Assembly: GCF_003807585.1 (NCBI RefSeq)
Contig: NZ_RMBX01000003.1
Span: 248,001 to 312,000 of the forward strand
Direction of reading: 5' to 3'
From: Chitinophaga barathri
GTDB lineage: Bacteria > Bacteroidota > Bacteroidia > Chitinophagales > Chitinophagaceae
Length of the DNA stretch: 64,000 bases
Both the position numbers and the translations under genes were made by a program. The stretch's first letter is position 1. Each line of letters begins with the position of its first letter. The notes beneath the pieces are model-generated. The model did not search any database. It saw only the letters and a list, made by a program, of their open reading frames with translations, and was not told the origin of the DNA. This document shows positions 15,227-23,368 of the stretch, piece after piece.

Positions 15227-16006
15227 ATGGACATTCATTTTTATAAATACCAGGGAACAGGAAACGACTTTGTGATTGTAGACAACCGGGACGGCGCCTA
15301 CAGCGGCATCACCACGGAACAGGTGGCGCATCTCTGCGACAGGCGCTTCGGCATCGGCGCGGATGGCTTTATGATGCTGGAAAACCGCGAAGGGTACGAT
15401 TTCGCCATGAAATATTATAATTCCGACGGCCGTGAAGGCAGCATGTGCGGCAACGGGGGCAGGTGCCTCACCGCATTTGCCCGCCAGATGGGTATAGATG
15501 GCGCAGAATTGAAGTTCATCGCCGTAGATGGTGACCACGAAGCCAGCTTCCGGGAAAACGGCTGGGTGAACCTGAAAATGCAGGATGTGGACTGGGTGGA
15601 AAAAGGCAATATGTATTTTTATCTCAATACCGGCTCACCCCATTTCGTAAAGTTCGTGACGGACGTACAGGAAGTGGACGTATACCAGCAGGGCCGGGAA
15701 ATACGTTATAATGAGCGGTTCGCCGCGGAAGGCACGAATGTGAATTTTGTGCAGGAGCTGGACAACGGCATTTTTGTACGCACCTACGAACGCGGTGTGG
15801 AAGACGAGACCTACTCCTGCGGCACAGGCGTGACCGCTTCCGCCCTTACCGCGTCCCCTGCCGAGCCTGGCGATTACGCCATCCCCGTGGAAACACTGGG
15901 CGGCCACCTGGAGATCCGCTTTTCCCGCACAGGCGAGCGCAACTTCTCCAACATATGGCTCTGTGGCCCCGCAACGCTGGTGTTTGAAGGAAATATTAAT
16001 ATTTAG
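15227..16006 (+). CDS. dapF: Diaminopimelate epimerase
   Basis: 259 residues. DapF converts LL- to meso-diaminopimelate for lysine and peptidoglycan synthesis in the cytoplasm. The two catalytic cysteines are present: C74 in MCGNGGRC and C198 in YSCGTGVTASAL. The N-terminal YKYQGTGNDFVIVDN and the central NTGSPHFV segments are diagnostic. The start is fixed by the motif MDIHFYKYQG. The preceding -7 box leaves little or no untranslated leader. Downstream, corA starts 44 bases after the stop with an identically placed -7 box, so the genes need not share one transcript. Confidence 0.96.
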   Translation: MDIHFYKYQGTGNDFVIVDNRDGAYSGITTEQVAHLCDRRFGIGADGFMMLENREGYDFAMKYYNSDGREGSMCGNGGRCLTAFARQMGIDGAELKFIAVDGDHEASFRENGWVNLKMQDVDWVEKGNMYFYLNTGSPHFVKFVTDVQEVDVYQQGREIRYNERFAAEGTNVNFVQELDNGIFVRTYERGVEDETYSCGTGVTASALTASPAEPGDYAIPVETLGGHLEIRFSRTGERNFSNIWLCGPATLVFEGNINI

Positions 16007-16035
16007 CCCCCCGGCTATTGGTAAATTAATTCCCC

Positions 16036-16043
16036 TACCTTTG
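16036..16043 (+). promoter_or_regulatory. -7 box TACCTTTG placed 7 nt before the corA start codon
   Basis: The same eight bases and the same 7-base distance to ATG as for dapF. A TTG lies at 16018-16020, but at 15 rather than 19 bases, so the -33 assignment is doubtful. Confidence 0.55.
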
Positions 16044-16050
16044 CGCCCGG

Positions 16051-16989
16051 ATGATCCAGTACTTCAAAAATATAGATGCACGCACTGTTGCTATTGAAGA
16101 GCCGGAAAACGGCTCATGGGTGAATGTTGCCCCGCCACTCAAACAGGCGGAATTCGAACAGTTATCCGAAGCATTGGATATCCCCCTGGACTTTTTGACG
16201 GACTCCCTGGACATCGATGAAAAAAGCCGCTTCGAACTGGAGGATAACGTGAAACTGATCGTTATCAAAACCCCCACGGAAAACAACTCCATCAACGAAA
16301 GCGACGCTTATTACATCACCATCCCCATCGTGATCATCCTCACCCACAACCAGATCGTAACCGTCAATTCATTCGACAACGCCGCGATCAAAAAATTCCT
16401 CAACACCTTCCACAACCGCCATCCCGAAAAAAGGAACATGATGGTGCTGAAGATATTTGAGAAAGTGGTCATGAACTTCCTGGACTACCTGAAGGAGATC
16501 AACCAGCGCCGCAACCTGCTGGAGCAAAAACTCTATGATGCCAACCGGAACGAAGAGCTGCTTTACCTGATGCGGATACAGAAAAGTTTAGTGTATTTCG
16601 TAACGGCCCTGCGCAGTAACGAACTGCTGCTCATGAAGCTGGAACGTACTAATTTTATGGGCCTGAACGACGATGAGAAGGAATTCCTGCATGACCTTAT
16701 CGTAGATACCAGCCAGGCGCTTGAAATGGCGAATATTTATACAAACATCCTCAGCAGCACCATGGATGCTTTTGCCAGCATCATTTCCAACAACCTGAAC
16801 TTCGTGATGAAACGCCTCACCTCCATCACGATCGTGCTCACGCTGCCGGTACTGGTAGCCAGCATTTACGGGATGAACGTAGAGATACCCTACGCGCATT
16901 CCACCTACGCTTTCTATATACCTGTCACCATCGCCATCGTTACCGCGGTGATCATGAGCTGGTATTTTATGAAGAAAAAGTGGTTCTAA
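16051..16989 (+). CDS. corA: CorA-family magnesium/divalent cation channel
   Basis: 312 residues. The family signature YGMN is at 273-276, between the first C-terminal membrane helix (about 255-272) and the second (about 286-307); residues 1-250 are the cytoplasmic domain with a long helix. CorA pentamers carry Mg2+ (also Co2+, Ni2+) inward. The C-terminus is positively charged (KKKWF), as usual. The gene converges on the Nudix gene and overlaps its stop by 4 bases. Confidence 0.92.
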   Translation: MIQYFKNIDARTVAIEEPENGSWVNVAPPLKQAEFEQLSEALDIPLDFLTDSLDIDEKSRFELEDNVKLIVIKTPTENNSINESDAYYITIPIVIILTHNQIVTVNSFDNAAIKKFLNTFHNRHPEKRNMMVLKIFEKVVMNFLDYLKEINQRRNLLEQKLYDANRNEELLYLMRIQKSLVYFVTALRSNELLLMKLERTNFMGLNDDEKEFLHDLIVDTSQALEMANIYTNILSSTMDAFASIISNNLNFVMKRLTSITIVLTLPVLVASIYGMNVEIPYAHSTYAFYIPVTIAIVTAVIMSWYFMKKKWF

Positions 16990-17435
16990 AACTTCGCCTT
17001 TACAATATCTGACACTCTTTTATCGGTCGGGAGCGTAACCGCTTCTGAAGAAAATGCGTCCCATTCCACCCAGCGCACGCCTTCCACCTGCGTGGCCCCT
17101 TCGGGCACTTCAAACGCAAAAGGTTTTTCCAGGATGGGCGCTACAAAGGGAGACACCGCCCTGACGAGGTAATATATCGCGATGATCTGCTGTACGTTGT
17201 TAAATGCATTCATCTGGAAGAAGTCCGTCGTATAAAGATGCTCCACCACTTCCACTTCCTGGTTCACTTCTTCTTTCCATTCGCGCACGATACATTCCAG
17301 CGTGCCTTCGCCAAATTCGAGGCCGCCGCCGGGGAACTTCGTGTAATAACCGCCACGGATATACTCGTCGCTCACCAGCACCTGCTTATTTTCATTGATC
17401 ATGATACCGTATACACGGACTGTAAATTGAGACAT
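16986..17435 (-). CDS. Nudix hydrolase
   Basis: 149 residues from the ATG at 17435 (MSQFTVRVYGIM); the longer frame would run into the palindromic element and is rejected. The Nudix box reads GGLEFGE-x7-REWKEEVNQEV: all Nudix glutamates are present (REWKEE), but the glycine of the consensus EExGU is asparagine (EEVNQ). It probably hydrolyses a nucleoside diphosphate derivative, e.g. a damaged nucleotide or a sugar nucleotide; the substrate is not predictable. Its 3' end overlaps the stop of corA. Confidence 0.83.
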   Translation of the reverse strand: MSQFTVRVYGIMINENKQVLVSDEYIRGGYYTKFPGGGLEFGEGTLECIVREWKEEVNQEVEVVEHLYTTDFFQMNAFNNVQQIIAIYYLVRAVSPFVAPILEKPFAFEVPEGATQVEGVRWVEWDAFSSEAVTLPTDKRVSDIVKAKF

Positions 17436-17467
17436 TAGAAAGAATATTTTTAGTGATTCAGGAAAGC

Positions 17468-17606
17468 CCGTCATTGCGAGGAGCAGGAAAGCCAAGTGGG
17501 AGGAGCGACGAAGCAATCTCCTTCATTGAGGTGACGTACTCCAATATATGGAGATTGCTTCGTCGCGGCTCCTGCACAAATCCCACGCTGCTCCTCGCAA
17601 TGACGG
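17468..17606. repeat. Nested palindromic repeat element, copy 1 (139 bp)
   Basis: The outer arms CCGTCATTGCGAGGAGCAG (17468-17486 and 17588-17606) are perfect 19-bp inverted repeats. The inner arms GCGACGAAGCAATCTCC (17505-17521 and 17550-17566) are perfect over 17 bp. Between the arms lie partly complementary GTGGGAGGAGC and GGCTCCTGC..CCCAC segments, and the centre is a 28-base loop. It ends one base before the stop of the transporter gene 17608-18405. A second copy lies at 62053-62188. No transposase, and no clear target-site duplication. Confidence 0.88.
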
Positions 17607-17607
17607 C

Positions 17608-18405
17608 CTACCGGTTCATGGCCGTTCTTTTCATTTCTCCGGCCGTCTCATGGCCCAGGTACCGTTCTATGATACCATGCACCCAATAGATTACCGGCGT
17701 GAGCACAATGGCCACTGTGAATTTATAAATGTAATTAACGATACAAACCGCCAGCACCTGGCTCATGGGCCATACCGGGTTATTGTCAGGGTTATACAGC
17801 AGCGGCCCGAGATAAAACGCCACGAACAGCACCACAAAACTATCTATCAGCTGTGAAATGAGCGTGGAACCGGTAGCGCGCAGCCATATCTTTTTTTCCC
17901 CTGTTACTTTTTTGATCCTGTGAAAGGCGAACACATCCACCAGCTGCCCGAGCAGGAACGCGATCAGCGAACCGACGATGATCAGTGAGCCCTGGCCCAG
18001 TATCTGCTGATAGGCTTTGTCCATATCCGGTACACCGGAATTGACCTTCATGGTCACAAAAAATGCGGCGGGTGAAAGGTGTATGGCCCAGAAGAAGATC
18101 ACAAAAGCGAACAGGATCAGCCCGGCGGCCAGGTATGAGAGGAAACGCACGCCTTTTACGCCGTAATATTCGTTGATGATGTCCGTCATGAGGAACACCA
18201 CGGGCCACAGCAGTACACCGGCCGTCATGTTGAAGTTATAAGTCTCCCCGAGTATCTTCATATTCACCGGGTTGAAGCCTAACGTGGCTTCCAGGGAAAA
18301 TATCTTCACCCCGATGATCTCCGCGATGAGCGCGTTCGCTACAAAAATGCCGCTTAATATGATGAAGAGCCGGGTAGGTTTATCCCTGAGTATATTGGTG
18401 ATCAT
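17608..18405 (-). CDS. Queuosine precursor transporter (VUT/YhhQ family)
   Basis: 265 residues, strongly hydrophobic with about six membrane helices. Family features include the first helix FIILSGIFVANALIAEIIGVKIF, the VVFLMTDIINEYYGVKGVRFLSYLA segment (conserved D-I-I-N-E-Y-Y-G) and SLIAFLLGQLVDVFAFHRIKKVTG, followed by WLRATGSTLISQLIDSFVVL. These carriers import 7-deazaguanine precursors (preQ0/preQ1) for tRNA queuosine. No queuosine enzymes are next to it. It is preceded by a small membrane-protein gene overlapping by 4 bases (ATGA), so translation is probably coupled. The palindromic element follows directly after its stop. Confidence 0.87.
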   Translation of the reverse strand: MITNILRDKPTRLFIILSGIFVANALIAEIIGVKIFSLEATLGFNPVNMKILGETYNFNMTAGVLLWPVVFLMTDIINEYYGVKGVRFLSYLAAGLILFAFVIFFWAIHLSPAAFFVTMKVNSGVPDMDKAYQQILGQGSLIIVGSLIAFLLGQLVDVFAFHRIKKVTGEKKIWLRATGSTLISQLIDSFVVLFVAFYLGPLLYNPDNNPVWPMSQVLAVCIVNYIYKFTVAIVLTPVIYWVHGIIERYLGHETAGEMKRTAMNR

Positions 18406-18683
18406 AAGAACAGTTCCAATTGAAGGAGCAAGATAATAACATTCAAAATAAATATGACAGGATGGATGTCCGCAAACCGGGCTTTCTTTCTTAACAGCAT
18501 GATAACGGCCAGCAGGCAGGTGACGATATTGAGGGGCGCAGCCACCAGGCCGCCCAGCACCATGACAGTTTTTGTGATATGCTCCCAGGTGTCTGTATTG
18601 TCCAGCATACGGATGATAAAGCCGATGAGATAACAGATATTACAGATAAAGCTCACTTTTATCAGGAAACGGAGCCAGCTCAT
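18402..18683 (-). CDS. Small three-helix membrane protein, function unknown
   Basis: 93 residues with three hydrophobic helices (about 7-24, 40-62 and 75-93) and few loops. I do not recognise the family. Its stop overlaps the start of the queuosine-precursor transporter by 4 bases, suggesting that the two are co-translated, but this does not prove a shared function. It is divergent from the YfhO-like gene with a 63-base gap. Confidence 0.7.
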   Translation of the reverse strand: MSWLRFLIKVSFICNICYLIGFIIRMLDNTDTWEHITKTVMVLGGLVAAPLNIVTCLLAVIMLLRKKARFADIHPVIFILNVIILLLQLELFL

Positions 18684-18746
18684 ATTGAAATTTCCGATAA
18701 AATACAGTTATTTTGGATTCTTTAAAAACTAAACAGGAAAAACCCG

Positions 18747-21230
18747 ATGAAGCAAAACTGGCAAAAAGCCGTCCTAAAGCATGTGTATGCCGTCCTCATC
18801 TTCCTGGGGCTGTCCTTCTTATTTTGCAGCCCCGTACTGGAAGGATTGGAGATCAGGCAGACCGATACCGTTTCATGGCAGGCCATGAGCCAGGAAGCGC
18901 GCGCGTATCATGACAGTACCGGCATCGCACCGATATGGACCAATGCCATGTTTGGCGGTATGCCCACGTACCAGATCTATATGTCGCAGGACAACTACAC
19001 GTATCACCTTCACCAGATACTGACGCTGGGCCTTCCCAAACCGGTGAATTTCTTTTTCCTGGCCATGATCGGGTTTTATATCCTGCTGTCTGTCATGGGG
19101 TTCCGGCAATGGGTCAATATTCTCGGCGCGATCGCATTCGGTTTTGCTTCGTATAATCCCATGATCATATCGGCCGGGCACGATACTAAAATGTTCACCA
19201 TCGCCTATATGGCGCCGCTGCTGGCGGGCATATTGCTCACTTACCGCGGCAAATACCTCATCGGCGGCATCATCACCTGTATCACGCTCTGCCTGATGGT
19301 CACCAACGGCCATTACCAGATCGTGTTTTATATGCTGCTCCTTTGCCTGTGCATCGGCGTGGGGTATCTTGTACAGGCCATCAAAACAAAACAACTGCCG
19401 CAATACATCAAAGCCACGCTGGTGCTGCTGGGCTTCGGCTTGCTGTCCGTACTGCCGTCCACCGTCAGCTTATGGACCACCTCCGAATTCAGCAAATACA
19501 CCATGCGCGGCGGCCATTCCGAGCTTACGGCCGAAGCCGGGCAGGAAGGCGATAAAACAAAAGGCGGCCTCGATAAAAGTTATGCTTTCAACTGGAGCGA
19601 AGGAAGGATGGAAACGCTTACCACCCTCGTTCCGAACCTGTATGGCGGCAGCAGCTACGCTCCCCTTTCCGGTAGCAGCGCCACCGCTAAACAGTTCACC
19701 TCCATGGGCGTACCGCCCGCGCAGCAGGACCAGTTCCTTCCGCAGATGCCGCTGTACTGGGGCCCTCAGCCTATGACGGACGGGCCTGTTTATTGGGGCG
19801 CGGCCATCATCTTCTTTTTTGTACTGGCGTTTTTTATCGTAAAAGACTTCAACAAATGGTGGATACTGGCGGGATGCCTCCTGGGCCTTTTCCTGGCCTG
19901 GGGCAGCAACTTCGCGTTCTTTAACTACTTCCTGTTCGACCATCTGCCGCTGTTCAGCAAGTTCCGCGCGCCCGCACAGGCGCTGGTGCTTTGCCAGCTG
20001 CTAGTGCCGTTCCTCGCCTGCTGGGCGCTGAACGATATCGTGAGCAAAGAATGGGACAAAACGGCGCTGCTGAAAGAAGTGAAAAAAGCGCTGTATATCA
20101 CCGGCGGCCTCGTACTGCTGCTGCTGATCGCCTCCTTCGGTATGCTCAGCTTCATGGCGGACGAAGATGCGGGTGTACGTTTTTACCAAAACCTCACCGG
20201 CGGCAACCAGCAGATGGTAGACCAGCTGATGAGCGCACTGCGGGACGACAGGGCTTCGCTGATGCGTATAGACGCCATCCGCTCCCTCGCGTTTATCCTC
20301 ATAGCCGCCGGCCTTGTATGGGCTTATGCGCAAAAGAAACTCCAGGCCGGGTATATGCTCGCCATCCTCACGCTCAGCGTGGCGATAGACCAGATGCTGG
20401 TAGCGCACCGCATCCTCAATTCCAAAAACTACGTAACTCCGCAGGATTACAGCGCCGCATTTGCGCCTTCCCCGATAGACCAGGCCATCAAACAGGACAA
20501 AGACCCGTATTACCGTGTATTCAATACCGTGAGTTTTATGGACGCCATCAGTTCCTACCATCACAGGAGCGTGGGCGGTTACAGCCCGGTGAAACTCGCC
20601 CTGTACGATGACCTCATCAAATACCAGATCAGCAAAAACAACCCGAATGTGCTGAACATGCTGAACGCCAAATACGTGATCGTACAGCAGCAGGGACAAC
20701 AAGGCCAGCAGGGACAGCTTCAATACTTCCAGAACCCGGACGCACTGGGCAATGCCTGGTTTGTGGACAGCCTGGTATGGGCTAAAAACGCGGATGTGGA
20801 AATGAAAACGCTGGACAGCCTGCCTACAGGCCGCGCCGCGGTGATAGACGAAAGGTTCAAAACCGCGCTGAACGGATTTACGCCCGGTAAAGACTCCGCC
20901 AGCAAAATACAACTCACCAGGTACGGCCTGAACGAACTGCAATACCGCAGCAACAACAGTAAGCCGGGCTTTGCCGTGTTCTCCGAAATATATTATCCCG
21001 CGGGCTGGAACCTGTACGTGGATGGTAAAAAAGAAGATATCGTAAGAGTGGATTACCTGCTGCGCGGCGCCAAAATACCCGCGGGCGATCACCAGGTGGT
21101 GATGAAATTTGAGCCGCGGAGTTATTATCTCGGCAATACCATCACCCGCTGGAGCTCCATCGTTATGCTGATCCTGCTGGCGCTCGCCGTTGCTTTTGAA
21201 GTAAGGCGCGGGATGAAAACACAACAATAG
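18747..21230 (+). CDS. YfhO-like large integral membrane protein
   Basis: 827 residues. Residues 1-30 form the first membrane helix after a short Lys/Gln-rich start. A periplasmic loop follows with GLEIRQTDTVSWQAMSQEARAY and IWTNAMFGGMPTYQI, a pattern seen across Bacteroidetes YfhO-type proteins. About a dozen hydrophobic segments extend to residue 560, then a soluble domain and a last helix (about 795-815). In Firmicutes YfhO relatives glycosylate lipoteichoic acid, and the GT-C-like layout suggests a lipid-linked-sugar transferase here too, but this is inference. It ends at a strong terminator just before the polysaccharide genes. Confidence 0.8.
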   Translation: MKQNWQKAVLKHVYAVLIFLGLSFLFCSPVLEGLEIRQTDTVSWQAMSQEARAYHDSTGIAPIWTNAMFGGMPTYQIYMSQDNYTYHLHQILTLGLPKPVNFFFLAMIGFYILLSVMGFRQWVNILGAIAFGFASYNPMIISAGHDTKMFTIAYMAPLLAGILLTYRGKYLIGGIITCITLCLMVTNGHYQIVFYMLLLCLCIGVGYLVQAIKTKQLPQYIKATLVLLGFGLLSVLPSTVSLWTTSEFSKYTMRGGHSELTAEAGQEGDKTKGGLDKSYAFNWSEGRMETLTTLVPNLYGGSSYAPLSGSSATAKQFTSMGVPPAQQDQFLPQMPLYWGPQPMTDGPVYWGAAIIFFFVLAFFIVKDFNKWWILAGCLLGLFLAWGSNFAFFNYFLFDHLPLFSKFRAPAQALVLCQLLVPFLACWALNDIVSKEWDKTALLKEVKKALYITGGLVLLLLIASFGMLSFMADEDAGVRFYQNLTGGNQQMVDQLMSALRDDRASLMRIDAIRSLAFILIAAGLVWAYAQKKLQAGYMLAILTLSVAIDQMLVAHRILNSKNYVTPQDYSAAFAPSPIDQAIKQDKDPYYRVFNTVSFMDAISSYHHRSVGGYSPVKLALYDDLIKYQISKNNPNVLNMLNAKYVIVQQQGQQGQQGQLQYFQNPDALGNAWFVDSLVWAKNADVEMKTLDSLPTGRAAVIDERFKTALNGFTPGKDSASKIQLTRYGLNELQYRSNNSKPGFAVFSEIYYPAGWNLYVDGKKEDIVRVDYLLRGAKIPAGDHQVVMKFEPRSYYLGNTITRWSSIVMLILLALAVAFEVRRGMKTQQ

Positions 21231-21248
21231 ACCTTACTGTTATACACG

Positions 21249-21280
21249 AAAAAGGGAGCGGATGATCCGCTCCCTTTTTT
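21249..21280. terminator. Bidirectional intrinsic terminator
   Basis: A perfect 14-bp stem AAAAAGGGAGCGGA (21249-21262) / 21266-21279 with loop TGA, with A and T runs at both ends. It serves the YfhO-like gene and the convergent glycosyltransferase operon (last stop at 21294). Confidence 0.92.
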
Positions 21281-21293
21281 ATTGTTGTAATGT

Positions 21294-22205
21294 TTAATAC
21301 CATAACCGCGCCTCTACACTTTTTAAATAACGCCCCGCGGCATCGTCCAGGGGCTGGCGCTTTTCTTTCCCCGGTATCCGCCGTATCTCCCCCCATCCTT
21401 TCCACCATTCTTTCCAGTTCCAGCCGGTCTTTTGCAGGAATTCCAGCGACCACATAAAGGCCGTGGTCATAAAGTGCAGGAAAGACAGGTAACGGTATGC
21501 CACCTTGCTTTTGTTGATCCACAACATCTTCATTTTTGCCAGATGCGGCGTGCGGCCCAGCGGGCTTTCGTTGTGCAGTATCACAATGTCTGAAGTATAG
21601 GCGATGGTATACCCCGCCCGGATCACGCGGTAGGTAAGGTCGTATTCTTCCATGCCGTAGAAAAAGTCTGCCGGATAGGTGCCCGCTTTTTCGTATACCT
21701 CTTTGAGAATGGCATGGCCCGCACCGATGAAATAAGGCGCGAGGAACCAGGTTTTATCTTTGTATTTCTCGAATTTTTTATGGGGAAAAGCATTCACCTG
21801 CATCTGCTCCGTGCTGGCGTACAGGACCTTAAAACAGAGGATGCCCGCATAGTTGCGCTGCATAAACGTATTGCCGAACGCGGCTTTGATCTTTACCAGT
21901 GCATCCGTATCCCTGAACCAGGCATCATCGTCGATGGTGACCAGGATGGGCGCCGTTGCCATGGAGATACCGAGGTTACGGCCACGGGCTACGCCCAGGT
22001 TTTCGTCCGAATAATGATACCGGAAGTACGGAAACCCCGCAATAAACTCCGTCACGGGTGTATAATCCGCTGTGGAGGCATTGTTGATGATAATCACTTC
22101 TTCCAGCAGCTCCGCGGCGCCCTGCTGCGCGCTGAGGTTGCGCAGGAGCACCAGCAGGTCGTCCGGCCGGTTGTAAGTGATGATGATGACGGATAATGAC
22201 TTCAT
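21294..22205 (-). CDS. Family 2 glycosyltransferase
   Basis: 303 residues. GT-A fold: SVIIITYNRPDDLLVLLRNL at the N-terminus, VIIINNAST, then the LGVARGRNLGI helix and the metal-binding DDDAW (DxD) motif; GMEEYDLTYRVIRAGY is the ED-type catalytic-base region. A membrane-associating helix may lie near the C-terminus (LHFMTTAFMWSLEFL). It transfers a nucleotide-activated sugar in the cytoplasm, presumably onto a surface polysaccharide intermediate; the sugar is unknown. It is the last gene of a four-gene minus-strand operon and overlaps the preceding GT4 gene by 4 bases. Confidence 0.88.
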   Translation of the reverse strand: MKSLSVIIITYNRPDDLLVLLRNLSAQQGAAELLEEVIIINNASTADYTPVTEFIAGFPYFRYHYSDENLGVARGRNLGISMATAPILVTIDDDAWFRDTDALVKIKAAFGNTFMQRNYAGILCFKVLYASTEQMQVNAFPHKKFEKYKDKTWFLAPYFIGAGHAILKEVYEKAGTYPADFFYGMEEYDLTYRVIRAGYTIAYTSDIVILHNESPLGRTPHLAKMKMLWINKSKVAYRYLSFLHFMTTAFMWSLEFLQKTGWNWKEWWKGWGEIRRIPGKEKRQPLDDAAGRYLKSVEARLWY

Positions 22206-23368
22206 GCTTTAAAAAATAAGCTGCGGTAGGCTTCCGCGAATGCCTCCATGCTGAAATGACTGCGGGCGTATGCGATATTGTTCTCCCGCATGGCCTCCAG
22301 TTTTTCAGGCGCCCAGTTCTTTACCAGTTGCGCCCCGGCGGTGATAATATTTTCTTCTGTATCAAGATGTTTCAGCAAAAAGCCATTCTCCCCCTCGCGC
22401 ACGTGAAAAGGGATATCTCCCGCATCGGTGGCCAGCACGGCCAGCCCTCTGGCCATACCTTCCATGATCACCATGGGGAAACCTTCGCGGATGGACGTGA
22501 TCACGATCACACGGTGACGGCGGTATATCTCGTCTATCCTGGCGGCGTCCGTCAGTTCGCCGTAAAAACGGCAATGCGCCCGCAGCGCCTCTGGGATGGC
22601 CGCTTCCACGTTGCCGATGAAACCGGCGGTGACGCCCGCTTCTTTTGCGATAGCCGCTACCAGGTGCGCGCGTTTTTCCGGTGTGCCCCGGCCCACATAC
22701 AGGAGCATATCCGTTCCTTCCAGCGGCGCCGTGTCCTTTGGCAGCGGGATGCCGTTCATGATCAGCCTGATCCTTTCCGCATACCCCGCCGGAACGCCGT
22801 ACTGCCGGTATAATTCCAGGTGGCGTTGTATACTTTCCCGGCTGATCATCACCGTGGCTTCGTAAAAACGGATAAAGGGCAGGCGGATGTAGGAGAAGCT
22901 GCAAAAAGAATGGATCAGCTCTATCTGCCTGATGTGCGCCGGCAGGTGCGGGCTCAGCTTGTAAGCAAAGTTGCACTGCCCGTTGAACACCACCGGCGGC
23001 TTCTGCTGCCGGCTAATATACGCGGCCATGATGCCGCGCCAGATAAGATTATTGAAGTATAAAAACTTGTTGTCCGTATATACCGAAATATCCCGGATCG
23101 TATTGCCGGGCGCTTCAAAAGCGGGCAGCATGGCGTCGTTCACGGATCTTTTGGTGAAAAAGATCATGACCTTTTTTCCGGGAAACAGCTTCGCGATTTC
23201 ACTATGCACTTTTTCCGCCCCGCCCACATGGTAAAAGGGGAAAAACAGGAATATGTCATACTCCTCCCGCAAGGGCTTCCACGAAGCGATCAACCGCCCC
23301 AGGCCAATCCAGGGAGCGAGCAGCACCGCTTCTATCGAGCGTTTTATGAGGAGCAGGGAGTATATCAC
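22202..23368 (-). CDS. Family 4 glycosyltransferase
   Basis: 388 residues. GT-B fold: an N-terminal domain with a YHVGGAEKVHSEIAKLFPG segment in which GGAE..H is typical of GT4, then a linker and the C-terminal donor domain with LLYVGRGTPEKRAHLV and the EGFPMVIMEGMARG motif (E-x7-E) that binds the nucleotide sugar. Retaining transfer of a hexose is likely; donor and acceptor are unknown. It overlaps both neighbours by 4 bases (ATGA), so the operon is translationally coupled through it. Confidence 0.87.
   Translation of the reverse strand: MIYSLLLIKRSIEAVLLAPWIGLGRLIASWKPLREEYDIFLFFPFYHVGGAEKVHSEIAKLFPGKKVMIFFTKRSVNDAMLPAFEAPGNTIRDISVYTDNKFLYFNNLIWRGIMAAYISRQQKPPVVFNGQCNFAYKLSPHLPAHIRQIELIHSFCSFSYIRLPFIRFYEATVMISRESIQRHLELYRQYGVPAGYAERIRLIMNGIPLPKDTAPLEGTDMLLYVGRGTPEKRAHLVAAIAKEAGVTAGFIGNVEAAIPEALRAHCRFYGELTDAARIDEIYRRHRVIVITSIREGFPMVIMEGMARGLAVLATDAGDIPFHVREGENGFLLKHLDTEENIITAGAQLVKNWAPEKLEAMRENNIAYARSHFSMEAFAEAYRSLFFKA

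Noticed and set aside
17468..17606. Insertion sequence
   Set aside because: No transposase frame, no clear target duplication, and only 139 bp; it is listed as a non-autonomous palindromic repeat instead.
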